Assembly: GCA_021018995.1 (NCBI GenBank)
Contig: CM037591.1
Location: 70,025,901-70,089,900, forward strand
Length of the DNA: 64,000 nt
From: Chloranthus sessilifolius
Taxonomy: Eukaryota > Streptophyta > Magnoliopsida > Chloranthales > Chloranthaceae
Direction of reading: 5' to 3'
The notes beneath the pieces are model-generated. The model did not search any database. It was not told the origin of the DNA and was given only the letters and a program-made list of their open reading frames with translations. Positions 1-11,226 of this stretch are shown piece by piece. The position numbers and the translations under genes were made by a program. How positions within the stretch are numbered: the stretch's first letter is position 1; each line of letters starts with the position of its first letter.

Positions 1-1688
1 TTCTGGTTTTTCTTGTGTAATTACTGTGCATTTCTGTTCTTTCTTCTTGTCATTATGATTCCTGCTTGATTGTTTCTTTTCTTTGCTTTAGACCAGTGCG
101 GACCCTGCTCACCTTAGGTTTGGGGGTGTGGCAAAAATGTCAATAATTGAGTTAACATCAATGTAGCTTATGATCAGTGGAATTTTTGAAAATGAAGTAA
201 TTTCACACCTGTTGTTTTGAAAAATGAGGAAGTTAAAAACTTTTTGAAATTAATTTCTAGTGTAATTCTAATACTTTCATGAAGTGAATGTTAGAAAATT
301 TCCAAAAGAAAATTGATGTTTTAGTAAACCCAAAAAGAGAGAAAACAGTGATGATATACCTCAGGAATTTGATAGAAAACCACACCCAGTGAGATTTGGG
401 CCTGAAATGTATTCTTTGGAGGTATGAATTGGCAATTTTTTCTGCTCTAGGGACTGATTGAACCTGCTGACTTTCATTAGAAGTTACACATATCCAAATT
501 GAAATAATTTGACAGCAATCATGATATTAAAGACATGATGTGAGGCCTCCTTTTGAACAGTTTGAACTTCAAAAATCCCCACCTTTTAAAACTGCCCTTG
601 ATACACACCATTTGAGCTTTGTAAATCCAAGATTTCTTTGAAACCTCATCAACCTCATTTAGCCTAACCCTCACTTTGAGAATTCAGAAGGTAAAGGAAA
701 GGAAGCTGAAGAAAGGAGAGTTGGGTATCAGTTTGGTAAAAAGAAAATTAATTGAAGGCAATGATGTATCAACAAAAGAAATATGGCATTCCAGTCAATG
801 TTGCTTTGAAAAAAAAAAAAAAAAAAAAGGAGAAGTCATTTCATTGGAAGTTTGAAAAAGAAAGAGAAAAAGATGGCCACTTTGGTTCTGAAAATTCAAA
901 GAAGAAGATGAAATTGTGCTGAAATAAAGAAGGTGTCCATACCACCTCCTTACCTTTACTGACTTCTCAATTTTGAACTCTATTCCACTCCTTTATTCGT
1001 GATAAATTTCACCCATAAGCCACAGTACAACCCAAGTTAAAGTCCTTACTGATCAATGATGGATTGAGCTGCCACATGGAGATAAGGATTTGTGTAATCT
1101 ATGGTGAAAGGAGCAGTGAATTCAGAACTAAAAGCAATGCCTATGCTCATGCTTACAGTCCTATTTGTGGGCTGTAACTGCTCTTAAGCCGTGTGAAATA
1201 GTACAACCCTCTTACTTACACGTTGAGTGAAAACCTGGTGAGAGTTGGGTTTAAAATCGACTTATCTGGGGTAACATCAAAGCTGGATTCTCAAATAGAA
1301 GGCAAGCTGTTCATTAATTTTTCTTGTAAATAACTGTTTGACACAAATTGAGTGAATGGTAAAAAGAATTACAGCAGAATTTTAGTTCTGAACTGATGTT
1401 TTCTTGAAAATCTTCTTATAGCCTGACTGATGCAGGTGTGAATAATCTGATTGGATGAAAGTTTGCTTTAACAGAACTGCATTGATCTTAACTGATTTAT
1501 TGGAGAAGTTTGTGGGTACATTCACTTAAAACCCTCAGGAGACTTCACTCCTCCACTAGGGATCACCTAGGGGTTTAAAAGGCTTGTTGTATATGTTAAA
1601 TACAACTTGTTCCCTACAAAAGTGGCATTTTATTCTGTTTTTAATTTTGACTTTGCTAAGGGACTAGCAAAGCTTACGTTTAGGGGTG
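1..1688 (+). mobile_element. 3' internal non-coding region of element A0
   Basis: Non-coding 3' part of an Athila-like LTR element, read on the plus strand. It matches, in inverted orientation, the internal regions at 6280-7870 and 11227-12840. A polypurine-like tract followed by TGTG lies near 112-133. A conserved self-complementary block lies at 1528-1576, and the degenerate polypurine tract just before the LTR is at about 1676-1686. A poly-A run lies near 809-828. No open frame longer than about 60 codons is present, so I assign no protein. The 5' part of the element is left of the window. Confidence 0.8.
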
Positions 1689-1964
1689 TGTTGAGAACCA
1701 GAAAATACCATTCTCTACCCTTTAACATAGGCCTTGATAGACCCTTGAGAGAACTAAATAAGTGTTTTAAGTGCTTGTGTTACAGCTAACAATAAAGACA
1801 GGCTTAACCATGAAAGTAGCCTAAAAGTGCCAAAAAGATGATAATCCATGTCGATCCAAAGGAAGAAAGAGAAGGGACAACCTCACTAGTCAAAAATGCT
1901 CGAATCAAGAGGCAAAGACTTGGTCTCAACCCAGAAAAGAAATGTGGAGAAATTCGAACAGAAA

Positions 1965-2225
1965 AATGCACTACAGAGTGCTTTTCGAAAAGAATCTGAA
2001 CACTTCGAAAAGAACCTGAACTCTGCGAAAAGAACTAAAAGCTCCAGGCTTAGTTTTCGAAAAGAACCTGAACTCTTCGAAAGGATGATTGACCTATTCG
2101 AAAAGAAGAGAACTCCTTCTTGACGAACACGAACTTTCTAATAGAGTCACAGTACCTTGCGAAAAGTTCCCTAAACTATGCGAAATGGTATTTTAGAGAT
2201 TCCTAGCTTTTGCAAGGGTAATTCA
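1965..2225. promoter_or_regulatory. U3 motif cluster, A-family motif
   Basis: About ten irregularly spaced copies of a CG-centred motif close to CTTTKCGMAAAG, for example TTCGAAAAGAAC and GCGAAAAG, upstream of the LTR TATA box at 2544. Spacing is roughly 15-60 bp, so this is not a simple tandem satellite. A short frame through it reads as repeated Phe-Arg-Lys-Glu-Pro, which I take to be chance translation of the motif. Confidence 0.65.
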
Positions 2226-2539
2226 GTAATCTTTTTCAAGCGTCCCAATGCATTTAAAAACCTAGGGACATTCCAGAAGATTTTAAGCACGAAGCGAAGG
2301 CATATTCCACCCCATGTGAGCACCCGAAGATGAAATCACTTGGCGGGAACTTCTAAAAGCTCTAACAGATTTTCAAATTACATAACAGAAATGATGCTTA
2401 TGTCGCCTGATTGGCTGAACCAGATCGAGCAATTCTGATTGGCCAGAACAGATTCGGATCCTTGTGCTCGACTACCATTGGTTGTTACAGATCTGAGCAC
2501 TTCTGATTGGTCGATACACATCTGAGCTAGACCTGGGGA

Positions 2540-2553
2540 AAACTATAAATAGA
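2540..2553 (+). promoter_or_regulatory. TATA box of LTR A0
   Basis: TATAAATA at 2544-2551, just downstream of the CG motif cluster and of CCAAT-type (ATTGG) sequences at about 2407-2505. The minus-strand copies have CTCTAAATAG at the same place (for example 5384-5393), one base off a good TATA box. Confidence 0.6.
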
Positions 2554-3508
2554 TGAACCATTTGCCCAATTTGGGCATCCAGATTTTGAGTTTCATTCCT
2601 ATTCCCCCATTTCCAAATCAGCTAGTTTGTCTGAAACCCCTGTAATAGCCTAACTTTTACTTGCAATTGAGAGTCAGAGATACCTCTGTAATTCAAAAGA
2701 TAATTGTATTCTTTAAGTCGTGCTCTGTAATTGTAATGGTGAATTTGAAAAGGTTGTAAACTGACATTCTCAATTAGATTCGTGTTAAGGGTTCCCTCTG
2801 ATCTCCTTATTGCACTAGACTCCTTTAGATTTACTATTTTTTATGCAATTTCCCTTGATTCATTAACCCTGTGGGAATTAGTGTTTGTAACCTAATCTCT
2901 CACAGCATTTGTAGTGATATTTGTTGTTCTGAATTAAGCGTTTAGATTAAAGACTATTGGATGGTCTGTGGCCATTGAAGTGGACAGACCATAGCCATAA
3001 GCCTAAATCTAATCCTTGAGTTAGATTTATTTCTCGCTTTGTAGCCAGATGAAGATTGGATCATCTCTCATTTGATCTGCAGTCATTCTCATTTTGTTTC
3101 AAGGACCAAATCAAAGTTAGATATTATTTCTCCATTTTTTATAAGTTTACATCAAAATTCCCCCAACTCAGATCTGGATCATTTAGTTTAGCTTTTACTT
3201 TTATCATTTAGTTAATGTGACAAATTCAACCTCCCATCTTATGTGCTTTGTAGATAGGATAAGAGGCCAGATCTGGTAGCACAGAACTGGAGGTTTATTT
3301 GGCATTTTAAACAAATTCTCTATGGACGATCTTTTACTCATTTACATTTAAAACTTGCTGCAATTGGCCCTGATCTTGCAGGCTAATTCACTTCTCTCTG
3401 TGCTGATATTTCTTTACTCTTTTTAATGTTCCAGATTCAGTATAACTTAGCAGTTGCAAATCTGTTTTCAAAACACAAATAAATTATGCACACTTAGATT
3501 GACCAACA

Positions 3509-3907
3509 CACACACTAGTGCAGTTTTCTGTGATTGTAAACTATTTGGAAATGTTGTGCAATCATGAAGAGTTTATGCTGTTTAAGTTACTGTGCAACCA
3601 ATGAATTGAATTTCTTTTCTGCTTAATGATGCAAGAGTAAACTAAGTCTGCCCCTTGATTGCTCATTGGATGATATTACACTTTTGTTAACTGTTTCCTT
3701 GAAGAAGTTTGTGGGTGTCTTCACTAAAAACCCTCAGGAGACTTCACTCCTCCACTAGGGATCACCTAGGGGTTTAAAAGGCTTGGTACATATGCTAAAT
3801 GTATCCGTGCTCCCTACGAAAGTGGCATTTAATTTTTATATTAGGTTTAATGTAGCTTTGCTAAGGGACTAGCAAAGATTAGGTCTGGGGCTGTGTTAAG
3901 ACCTGAA
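3509..3907 (+). mobile_element. 3' end of a second A-related element, cut at an inverted junction
   Basis: Carries the conserved self-complementary block at 3727-3775, then a decayed polypurine tract (about 3881-3891) and the first bases of an LTR (TGTTAAGACC, from 3894). Homology then switches at about 3901-3908 to the opposite strand of the internal leader that recurs at 8848 and 13812. So a rearrangement, not a normal element end, joins the plus-strand and minus-strand blocks. Confidence 0.6.
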
Positions 3908-4391
3908 AGACAGCAGAAATTATAATCAAAACAAACATTAAACACAGCAGAACTGCTGGTTCTCAAGAATTTAAAAATAGAAAATGAATGCAAAGAAGAA
4001 GGGGATGCAAACTCAAGCAGATCTGCTCCAGCTTTAGTCCAGATGCTCCTAGTTGGGCGGCTGCTTCAGATCTTCAAAAATCCAAAAATTGTAGCAGTAC
4101 CTTATTCAAGTATATTGACAAAAATAAAAAGAAAAACTCAGGCTACTGCCCAAATTTGACAAAAAGACAAAAGAGTGGCAGCAACATTTATTCAAATAAC
4201 TAGAAGGCAAAGAATAAAAACTCAGAAAAATAAAAAAAATTCTGCTGCAGTAAAACAGGTTTTCTATACAAAATGGCAGTAGATATTTAATCAAGCACTT
4301 GGAATGCAAAATGCAGGTTTAAAGCCAAAATTAAATTGAAAATCAAATCTACAAAATTGAAAAACTTAGGTCTACCAATTTTAAAATCTAT
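3908..4391 (-). other. Truncated 5' leader of array unit 1
   Basis: Sequence downstream (minus sense) of the primer site, near-identical to 8848-9323 and 13812-14277. It contains A-rich stretches and only short frames below 75 codons that are not conserved as proteins between copies. Untranslated leader, cut at the inverted junction. Confidence 0.65.
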
Positions 4392-4409
4392 TCCCCGGCA
4401 ACGGCGCCA
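4392..4409 (-). other. tRNA-Asp primer binding site, unit 1
   Basis: On the minus strand the 18 bases read TGGCGCCGTTGCCGGGGA, a perfect complement of the 3' end of plant tRNA-Asp as I know it. It lies six bases from the LTR end at 4416. This fixes the minus orientation. Confidence 0.9.
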
Positions 4410-4415
4410 AAAACT

Positions 4416-6279
4416 TGTTGTTGCTTCTTAGTGTGCTTGATTTATTTGTGTTTCGAAAACAGGTTTGCAACTGCTAAGTTATAATGAATCTAGAACATTA
4501 AAAAGAGTAAAGAAATATCAGCACAGATAGAAGTGAATTAGCCTGCAAGATCAGGGCCAATTGTAGCAAGTTTTAAATGTAAGTGAGTAAAAGATCGTCC
4601 ACAGGGAATTGATTTAAAATTTAAGATAAACCTTCAGATCTGAGCTACGGATCGACCTCGATCCTATCTACAAAGCACATAAGATGGGAGGTTGAATTTG
4701 TCACATTAACTAAATGATAAAAGTAAAATTAAACTAAGTGATCGAGATCCGAGTTGAAACGTTTGAGGTAAACTTATAGAAAAAATGGAGAAGTAATATC
4801 TAACTTTGATTTGGTCCTTGAAATCTAATGAGAAAAACTGAAGCTCAGCAGAGGTGATCCAATCTTCATCTGGCTACAAGCACAGATGTAAGAGAGATAA
4901 ATCTAATTCAAGGATTAGGCTTACACTTATGGCTATGGTCTGTCCACTTTAATGGCCCCAAACCATCCAATAGTCTTTAATCCAAATCCTCGATTCGAAC
5001 AAGAAACATCACTACAAATTTCAGAAGAGACTAGGTTACCAACACTAATTCTTACAGGATTAATGAATCAAGGGAAATTGCATGCAAAACAATGAATCTA
5101 AAGGAGTCTAATGCGAGGAGATCGAGGGAACCCTTGACATGAGTCCAATGGAGAATGCATAGTTTGAACCTTTTAAAATCCACTTATAATTACGAAACGC
5201 GGCTTAATGTACCCTCGGATTTGCGATCTTGAAAACAACTCTCTTTTGAATTACAGAAACATCTCACAGCTCCCAATTGCTAGTCAAAGTGAAGCTATTA
5301 CAGGGATTACGTCATGTCTGGCCGAAATGGGGAATAGGAATGAAACTTAAAATCTGGATACCCAAATTGGGCAAATGGTTCGTCTATTTAGAGTTTTCCC
5401 TAAGCCAGCTCAGATGTGTATCAACCAATCAGAATTGGATAGATCTGTATCAACCAATAGGAGTCGAGCACCAGGATCCAGATCTGTTCTGGCCAATCAG
5501 AACTACTTGATCTGGTTCAGCCAATCAGGAATCTGAGGCATCAATTCTGTTAGGAAATTCAAAAATCTGTTGGAACTTCTAGAAGTTCCCGCCAAGTAAT
5601 TTCATCTTTGGCTGTTCACATGGGGTGGAATATGCCTTTGGTTCGTGCTCAGAATCTTCCGGAATGTTCTTGGGTTTTAAAACGCATTGGGACGCGTGCA
5701 ACAGATTATTGAATTGCCCTTATTAAAGTTGCGAATCTCAAGAATACCTTTTCGCAGAGCTTAAGGGCCTTTTCGTAAAGTGTTGTGACTTCTGAACCTC
5801 TTTTCGCACAAATTGGAGACCTTTTCGAAAAGAACTGTGACTCTTGGAGATCTATTCGCAAAGCTTGGGGACCTTTTCGCAAAGTTCAATCTTCTCCGAG
5901 GAGTTCAGATGCTCTTCGAAAGCTATGCCTGGCATTTTAGTCCTTTTCGCAGAGTTCAAGGTTCTTTACGAAAAGTGCAGGTACTTTGCGAAAAGAACTC
6001 TGTAGTGCATTTCTCTGTTCGAATTGTTCCCTGCTTCGCCTACAGGTCTTTGCCTCTTTAATTTAGACCTTTCAACAGCTGATGAGGTTGTTTCTTCACT
6101 TCCTTTCTTTGGACTGACATGGATTGTCATCTTTTTCGCACTTTTAAGCTGCTTTTATGGTTAAGCCTGACTTTATTGTTAGCTGCGACATAGGCACTTA
6201 AAACACTTATTTAGTTCTCTCAAGGGTCTATCAAGGCCCAGATTAAGGGGTGAAAAATGGTATTTTCCAGTTCTCAACA
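4416..6279 (-). repeat. LTR of array unit 1
   Basis: Bounded by TG/CA with TGTTG...CAACA inverted ends. In minus sense: U3 with the A-family motif cluster (about 5735-6025), TATA-like box at 5384-5393, then the transcribed part with the hairpin near 4934-4975. This copy differs from its siblings mainly at CAG/CTG sites (see findings). Confidence 0.85.
5735..6025. promoter_or_regulatory. U3 motif cluster of unit 1
   Basis: About eleven copies of the A-family motif such as CCTTTTCGCAAAG, CTTTTCGTAAAG and CTTTGCGAAAAG in under 300 bp, on both strands, upstream of the LTR TATA box. The motif mixes two half-sites around a central CG, so CTTTTCGAAAAG and CTTTGCGCAAAG would both be perfect palindromes. 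Confidence 0.65.
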
Positions 6280-6293
6280 CACCCCCAAACCTA
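6280..6293 (-). other. Polypurine tract of unit 1
   Basis: Minus strand reads AGGTTTGGGGGTG immediately before the LTR start TGTTGAGAAC. The same tract precedes the LTRs at 11226, 22651 and 55326, the last one shorter. Confidence 0.7.
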
Positions 6294-6393
6294 AGCTTTG
6301 CTAGTCCCTGAGCAAAGACAAAATTTAAAAATAGAATGAAAAGCCATTTTTGTAGGGAGCACAGTTGCATTTAGCATATGCAACAAGCCTTTT

Positions 6394-6441
6394 AAACCCC
6401 TAGGTGATCCTTAGTGGAGGAGTGAAGTCTCCTGAGGGTTT
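6394..6441 (-). other. Conserved self-complementary 48-nt block
   Basis: Minus strand begins AAACCCTCAGGAG and ends CCTAGGGGTTT, with internal CTCCT complementary to AGGAG and outer AAACCC/GGGTTT arms. It lies about 115-160 bp upstream of the polypurine tract. Near-identical copies are at 1528, 3727, 11341, 22775 and 55451. Confidence 0.65.
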
Positions 6442-9323
6442 TCAGTGAAGGTACCCACAAACTTCTCCAATAAATCAGTTAAGATCAATGCGCTCATAAA
6501 GCAAACTTTCATCCAATCGATTATTCACACTGCATTAGTCGTTGTAAGAAGATTTTCAAGAAAACATCGTTCAAAACTAAAATTCTCATTGTAATTCATT
6601 TATCATTCACTCGCTTGTCAGCCAAAAGTTTTTACAAGAGTAATTAATCAAAAGCTGGCCTTCTATTTGAAAATTCAGTTTTGATGTTACCCCAAATAAT
6701 TTGATTTCAAACTCAACTCTCACCAAGGTTTTCACTCACCATACAAATATGAGGGTTGCACTATTTCACTCAAGAGCAATTACATCCTCAAATAGGAATG
6801 GCGAGCATAGGCATTGCTTTTTTCTCGAATTTACTACTTTTTCACCATAGATTACACAAATCCTTATCTCCATGTAATGACTCAATCCGTCATTGATCGA
6901 TAAGGACTTTAACTTGGGTTGTAATGTGGCTTATGGGTGAAATTTATCAAGAATAAAGCGGTGGAATGGAGTTCAAAATTGAGAAGTCAGTCAAGGTAAG
7001 GAGGTGATAGACACACCTTCTTCTATTCAGCACAATTTCATCTTCTTCTTTGAATTTTCAGAGCCAAAGTGGCCATCTTTTTCTCTTTCTTTTTCAAACT
7101 TCCAATGAAATGCCTTCTCATTTTTTTTTGTTTTTTTTTTTTTTTAATCACCATTGACTGGACTGCCACATTTCTTCTGCTGATACATCATTGCCTTCAA
7201 TTATTTTCTTTTTCTTTTACCAAACTGCTTACCCAACTCACCTTTCTTCAAATTTCTTTCGTTTACCTTCTGAATTCTCAGAGTGAGGGTTAGGCTAAAT
7301 GAGGTTGATGAGGTTTCAAAGAAATCTTGGATTTATAAAGCTCAATTGGTGTGTATCAAGGGCAGTTTCAAAAGGTTGGGCTTTTTGAAGTTCAAACTGT
7401 CCAAAAGAAGGCCCTACATCATGTCTTTAATATCATGATTGCTGTCAAGCTATTTTAACTTGGATATGTGTAACTTCTAGTGATAACAAACAGGTTCAAA
7501 CAGTCCCTAGAGTAGAAAAAATTGCCAATTCATACCTCCAAAGAATACATTTCAGCAGGCCCAAATCTCACTGGGTGTGGTTTTCTATCAAATTCTTGAG
7601 GTATATCATCACTGTTTTCTCTCTTTTTAGGTTTACTAAAACATCAATTTTTTTTTATTTTTTTTTTAGAAATTTTCTGACCTTCACTTCATGAAAGTAT
7701 TAGAATTACACTAGAAATCTTCGTTTAAAAAGTTTGAACTTCCTCATTTTTCAAAACAACAGGTGTGAAATTACTTTGTTTTCAAAAATTCTGCTTGTCA
7801 TAAGCTGCACCAAGCATTAACTTATTTTATTGGCATCTCTGCCACACCCCCAAACCTAAGATGAACATTGTCCTCAATGTTCTGGACAGTGAGAAACTAG
7901 GGGCAGTAGGGTGAAATGAGAAAGAAGAAAAAAGGAAAATATGAGCAGAAAAAATCTTAACTATGGAGCAGAAAATACAAATGCAAAACAAAATACATGA
8001 ATAGGGAAAATGGAAAAAATGATATACAAATGCAGGAAATTACTGCTAAACCAGAAAAAATAGCAAAACAAATCTAGAAAAACTGAATGTATGAACAAAA
8101 AAAAGAAGAGTACTGTGAAGAAAATGAAAGGAAACTAACGCTAATAATAGAAAAAAATTTCAGATCCAAAAATAGAATTAAAAAATCAGGGAAAAATAAA
8201 ATAAAATTAGGAACCGAGTACTAAACTACCAAAATGCAAAAAATTAGTAAAATTAAGACCTAAGAAAGAAAAATCAGCGATCTAAAAATAGAATTTTAAA
8301 CTAAAATTCCTAAAATAAAAAAAAACCTAAAAGAAACTCTAAACCACCTGCGCCAAAAGAAACCCCCCTGTTGCTTGTGTGAGTATGAATCAATATGAAT
8401 TTGAAATTGATGAAGCATGGGAGTACACAGTTAAAAATAGGATTCATACATAGCTAAGACCTATTTATGGAGCAGAAATCTTGTAGGAAAATAAAGTCAG
8501 TGGCTCCATTGAATACTCAAAAGAGCCTATGAGCCACTGCTCATTATCCAACATGATGAAAAAATTAAAAAAAAAACATGATCTCAGCAGGTCCAAATGA
8601 GAAAATTGGATACAAACAAAGAAAAACAGCCCATCTAGAAGATATAAATATCTTTTTTTTATGCTTTTATAATTTTTTATTATATTTTATTTTATTTATT
8701 TGTTTTGGGTCAGCCCGGGGTCCATAAGGGCCCTTATTTACTACTACTGAAAAAATAATAAGAAACAACTCAAAAAAATTCTAATTGTGTTTTCATTATC
8801 TTTTATTTTTGTATTTGGTTTTATATAAAAAAATCAACATGCCTAAAAGACAGCAGAAATTATAATCAAAACAAACATTAAACACAGCAGAACTGCTGGT
8901 TCTCAAGAATTTAAAAATAGAAAATTAATGCAAAGGAGAAGGGGATGCAAACTCAAGCATATCTGCTCCAGCTTTAGTCCAGATGCTCCTTGTTGGGCGG
9001 CAGCTTCAGATCTGCAAAAATCCAAAAATTGCAGCAGTACCTTATTCAAGTATATTGACAAAAATAAAAAGAGAAACTCAGGCTACTGCCCAAATTTGAC
9101 AAAAAGACAAAAGAGTGGCAGCAGCATTTATTCAAATAACTAGAAGGCAAAGAATAAAAACTCAGAAAAATAAAAAAATTCTGCGAAAAGTGTTTCTATA
9201 CAAAATGGCAGTAGACATTTAATCAAGCACATGGAATGCAAAATGCAGGTTTAAAGCCAAAATTAAAATGAAAAGCAAATCTACAAAATTGAAAAACTTA
9301 GGTCTACCAATTTTAAAATCTAT

Positions 9324-9341
9324 TCCCCGGCAACAGCGCCA
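9324..9341 (-). other. tRNA-Asp primer binding site, unit 2
   Basis: Same 18-base site as in unit 1 with one mismatch (CGCTG for CGCCG), next to the LTR terminus at 9348. Confidence 0.85.
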
Positions 9342-9347
9342 AAAACT

Positions 9348-11226
9348 TGTTGTTGCTTCTTAGTGTACTTGATTTATTTGTGTTTCGAAAACAGGTTTGC
9401 AACTGCTAAGTTATAATGAATCTAGAACATTAAAAAGAGTAAAGAAATATCAGCACAGATAGAAGCGAATTAGCCTGCAAGATCAGGGCCAATTGCAGCA
9501 AGTTTTAAATGTAAGTGAGTAAAAAATCGTCCACAGGGAATTGATTTAAAATTTAAGATAAACCTTCAGATCTGAGCTACCAGATCTGACCTCTGATCCT
9601 ATCTACAAAGCACATAAGATGGGAGGTTGAATTTGTCACATTAACTAAATGATAAAAGTAAAAATTAAACTAAGTGATCCAGATCTGAGTTGGGGTAACG
9701 TTTGAGGTAAACTTATACAAAAAATGGAGAAGTAATATCTAACTTTGATTTTGTCCTTGAAATCTAATGAGAAAAACTGAAGCTCAGCAGAGGTGATCCA
9801 ATCTTCATCTGGCTACAAGCACAGATGTAAGAGAGATAAATCTAATTCAAGGATTAGGCTTACACTTATGGCTATGGTCTGTCCACTTTAATGGCCCCAA
9901 ACCATCCAATAGTCTTTAATCCAAATCCTCGATTCAGAACAAGAAACATCACTACAAATGCTGTAAGAGACTAGGTTACCAACACTAATTCTTACAGGAT
10001 TAATGAATCAAGGGAAATTGCATGCAAAACAATGAATCTAAAGGAGTCTAATGTACTGAGGAGATCAGAGGGAACCCTTGACATGAGTCCAATGGAGAAT
10101 GCATAGTTTACAGCAACCTTTTAAAATCCACCGTTACAATTACAGAGCACGGCTTAACAGCCCTCGGATTTGCAGTCTTGAATACAACTCTCTTTTGAAT
10201 TACAGAAATATCTCACAGCTCCCAATTGCTAGTCAAAGTGAAGCTATTACAGGGATTACAGACAAGCTATCTGGCTGGGAAATGGGGGAATAGGAATGAA
10301 ACTTAAAATCTGGATACCCAAATTGGGCAAATGGTTCGTCTATTTAGAGTTTTCCCTAAGCCAGCTCAGATGTGTATCAACCAATCAGAATTGGATAGAT
10401 CTGTATCAACCAATAGGAGTCGAGCACCAGGATCCAGATCTGTTCTGGCCAATCAGAACTGCTTGATCTGGTTCAGCCAATCAGGAAACAGAGGCATCAA
10501 TTATGTTAGGAAATTCAAAAATCTGTTGGAACTTCTAGAAGTTCCCGCCAAGTAATTTCATCTTTGGCTGTTCACATGGGGTGGAATATGCCTTTGGTTC
10601 GTGCTCAGAATCTTCCGGAATGTCCTTGGGTTTTAAAACGCATTGGGACGCCATGCAACAGACATCAATTGCCCTTGTTAAAGCCGCGAATCTCCGTATA
10701 CCTTTTCGCAGAGCTTAAGGGTCCTTTTCGCAAAGTGCCGTGACTTCAAGCTCTTTTCGCAGTATTGAGACCTTTTTCAAAGAACTGTGAATCTCGGAGA
10801 TCTATTCAGCAAAGCTTGGGGACCTTTTCGCAAAGTTCAATCTTCGCTTCGAGGAGTTCAGATGCTCTTCGAAAGCTATGCCTGGAGTTTTAGTCCTTTT
10901 CGCAGAAGTTCAAGGTTCTTTACGGTGCGTTCTTTATGTAAAAGAATCAGAGTATTTCTCCTGCTCTTGAATTGTTCCTGCTTCGCCTCATGTGTCTTTG
11001 CCTCTTTAATTTAGACCTTTCAATACCGATGAGGTTGTTTCTTCACTTCGTTTCTTTGGACTGACATGGATTGTCATCTTTTTAGCACTTTTAAGCTGCT
11101 TTTATGGTTAAGCCTGACTTTATTGTTAGCTGCGACATAGGCACTTAAAACACTTATTTAGTTCTCTCAAGGGTCTATCAAGGCCCAGATTAAGGGGTGA
11201 AAAATGGTATTTTCCAGTTCTCAACA
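9348..11226 (-). repeat. LTR of array unit 2 (shared by both units)
   Basis: Central LTR of the tandem, 1.88 kb, TG/CA bounded. It serves as 3' LTR of the right unit and 5' LTR of the left unit. Motif cluster at about 10690-10960, TATA-like box near 10341-10350. Over 10680-10990 it differs from units 1 and 3 mostly at CAG/CTG and neighbouring motif sites; elsewhere it is near-identical to them. Confidence 0.85.

Larger units (their letters stand above)
1689..3508 (+). repeat. LTR of element A0 (plus orientation)
   Basis: Starts TGTTGAGAAC directly after the polypurine tract and ends in CCAACA. It is the reverse complement of the three LTRs at 4416, 9348 and 14302 but more diverged. Promoter TATA box near 2544-2551; a U3 motif cluster at about 1965-2225; a hairpin in the transcribed part at 2961-2992. 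About 1.82 kb against 1.86-1.89 kb for the minus-strand copies. No primer site follows it, so this is a 3' LTR. Confidence 0.78.
6280..9347 (-). mobile_element. Internal region of array unit 1, non-coding
   Basis: About 3.07 kb between two LTRs. In minus sense: primer site (9324-9341), leader, A/T-rich non-coding DNA, a polypurine-like tract at 7845-7861, about 1.5 kb of 3' untranslated sequence with the conserved block at 6394-6441, then the polypurine tract at 6280-6291. Simple T runs lie at 7126-7145 and 8652-8660. No frame resembles gag or pol. The 3' untranslated part is homologous to the same part of elements B and D, which do encode proteins. Confidence 0.8.

Noticed and set aside
1896-2123. 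Open frame with repeated Phe-Arg-Lys-Glu-Pro-Glu-Leu-Phe-Glu steps
   Set aside because: It is the U3 motif cluster read as protein. The other LTR copies do not keep the frame.
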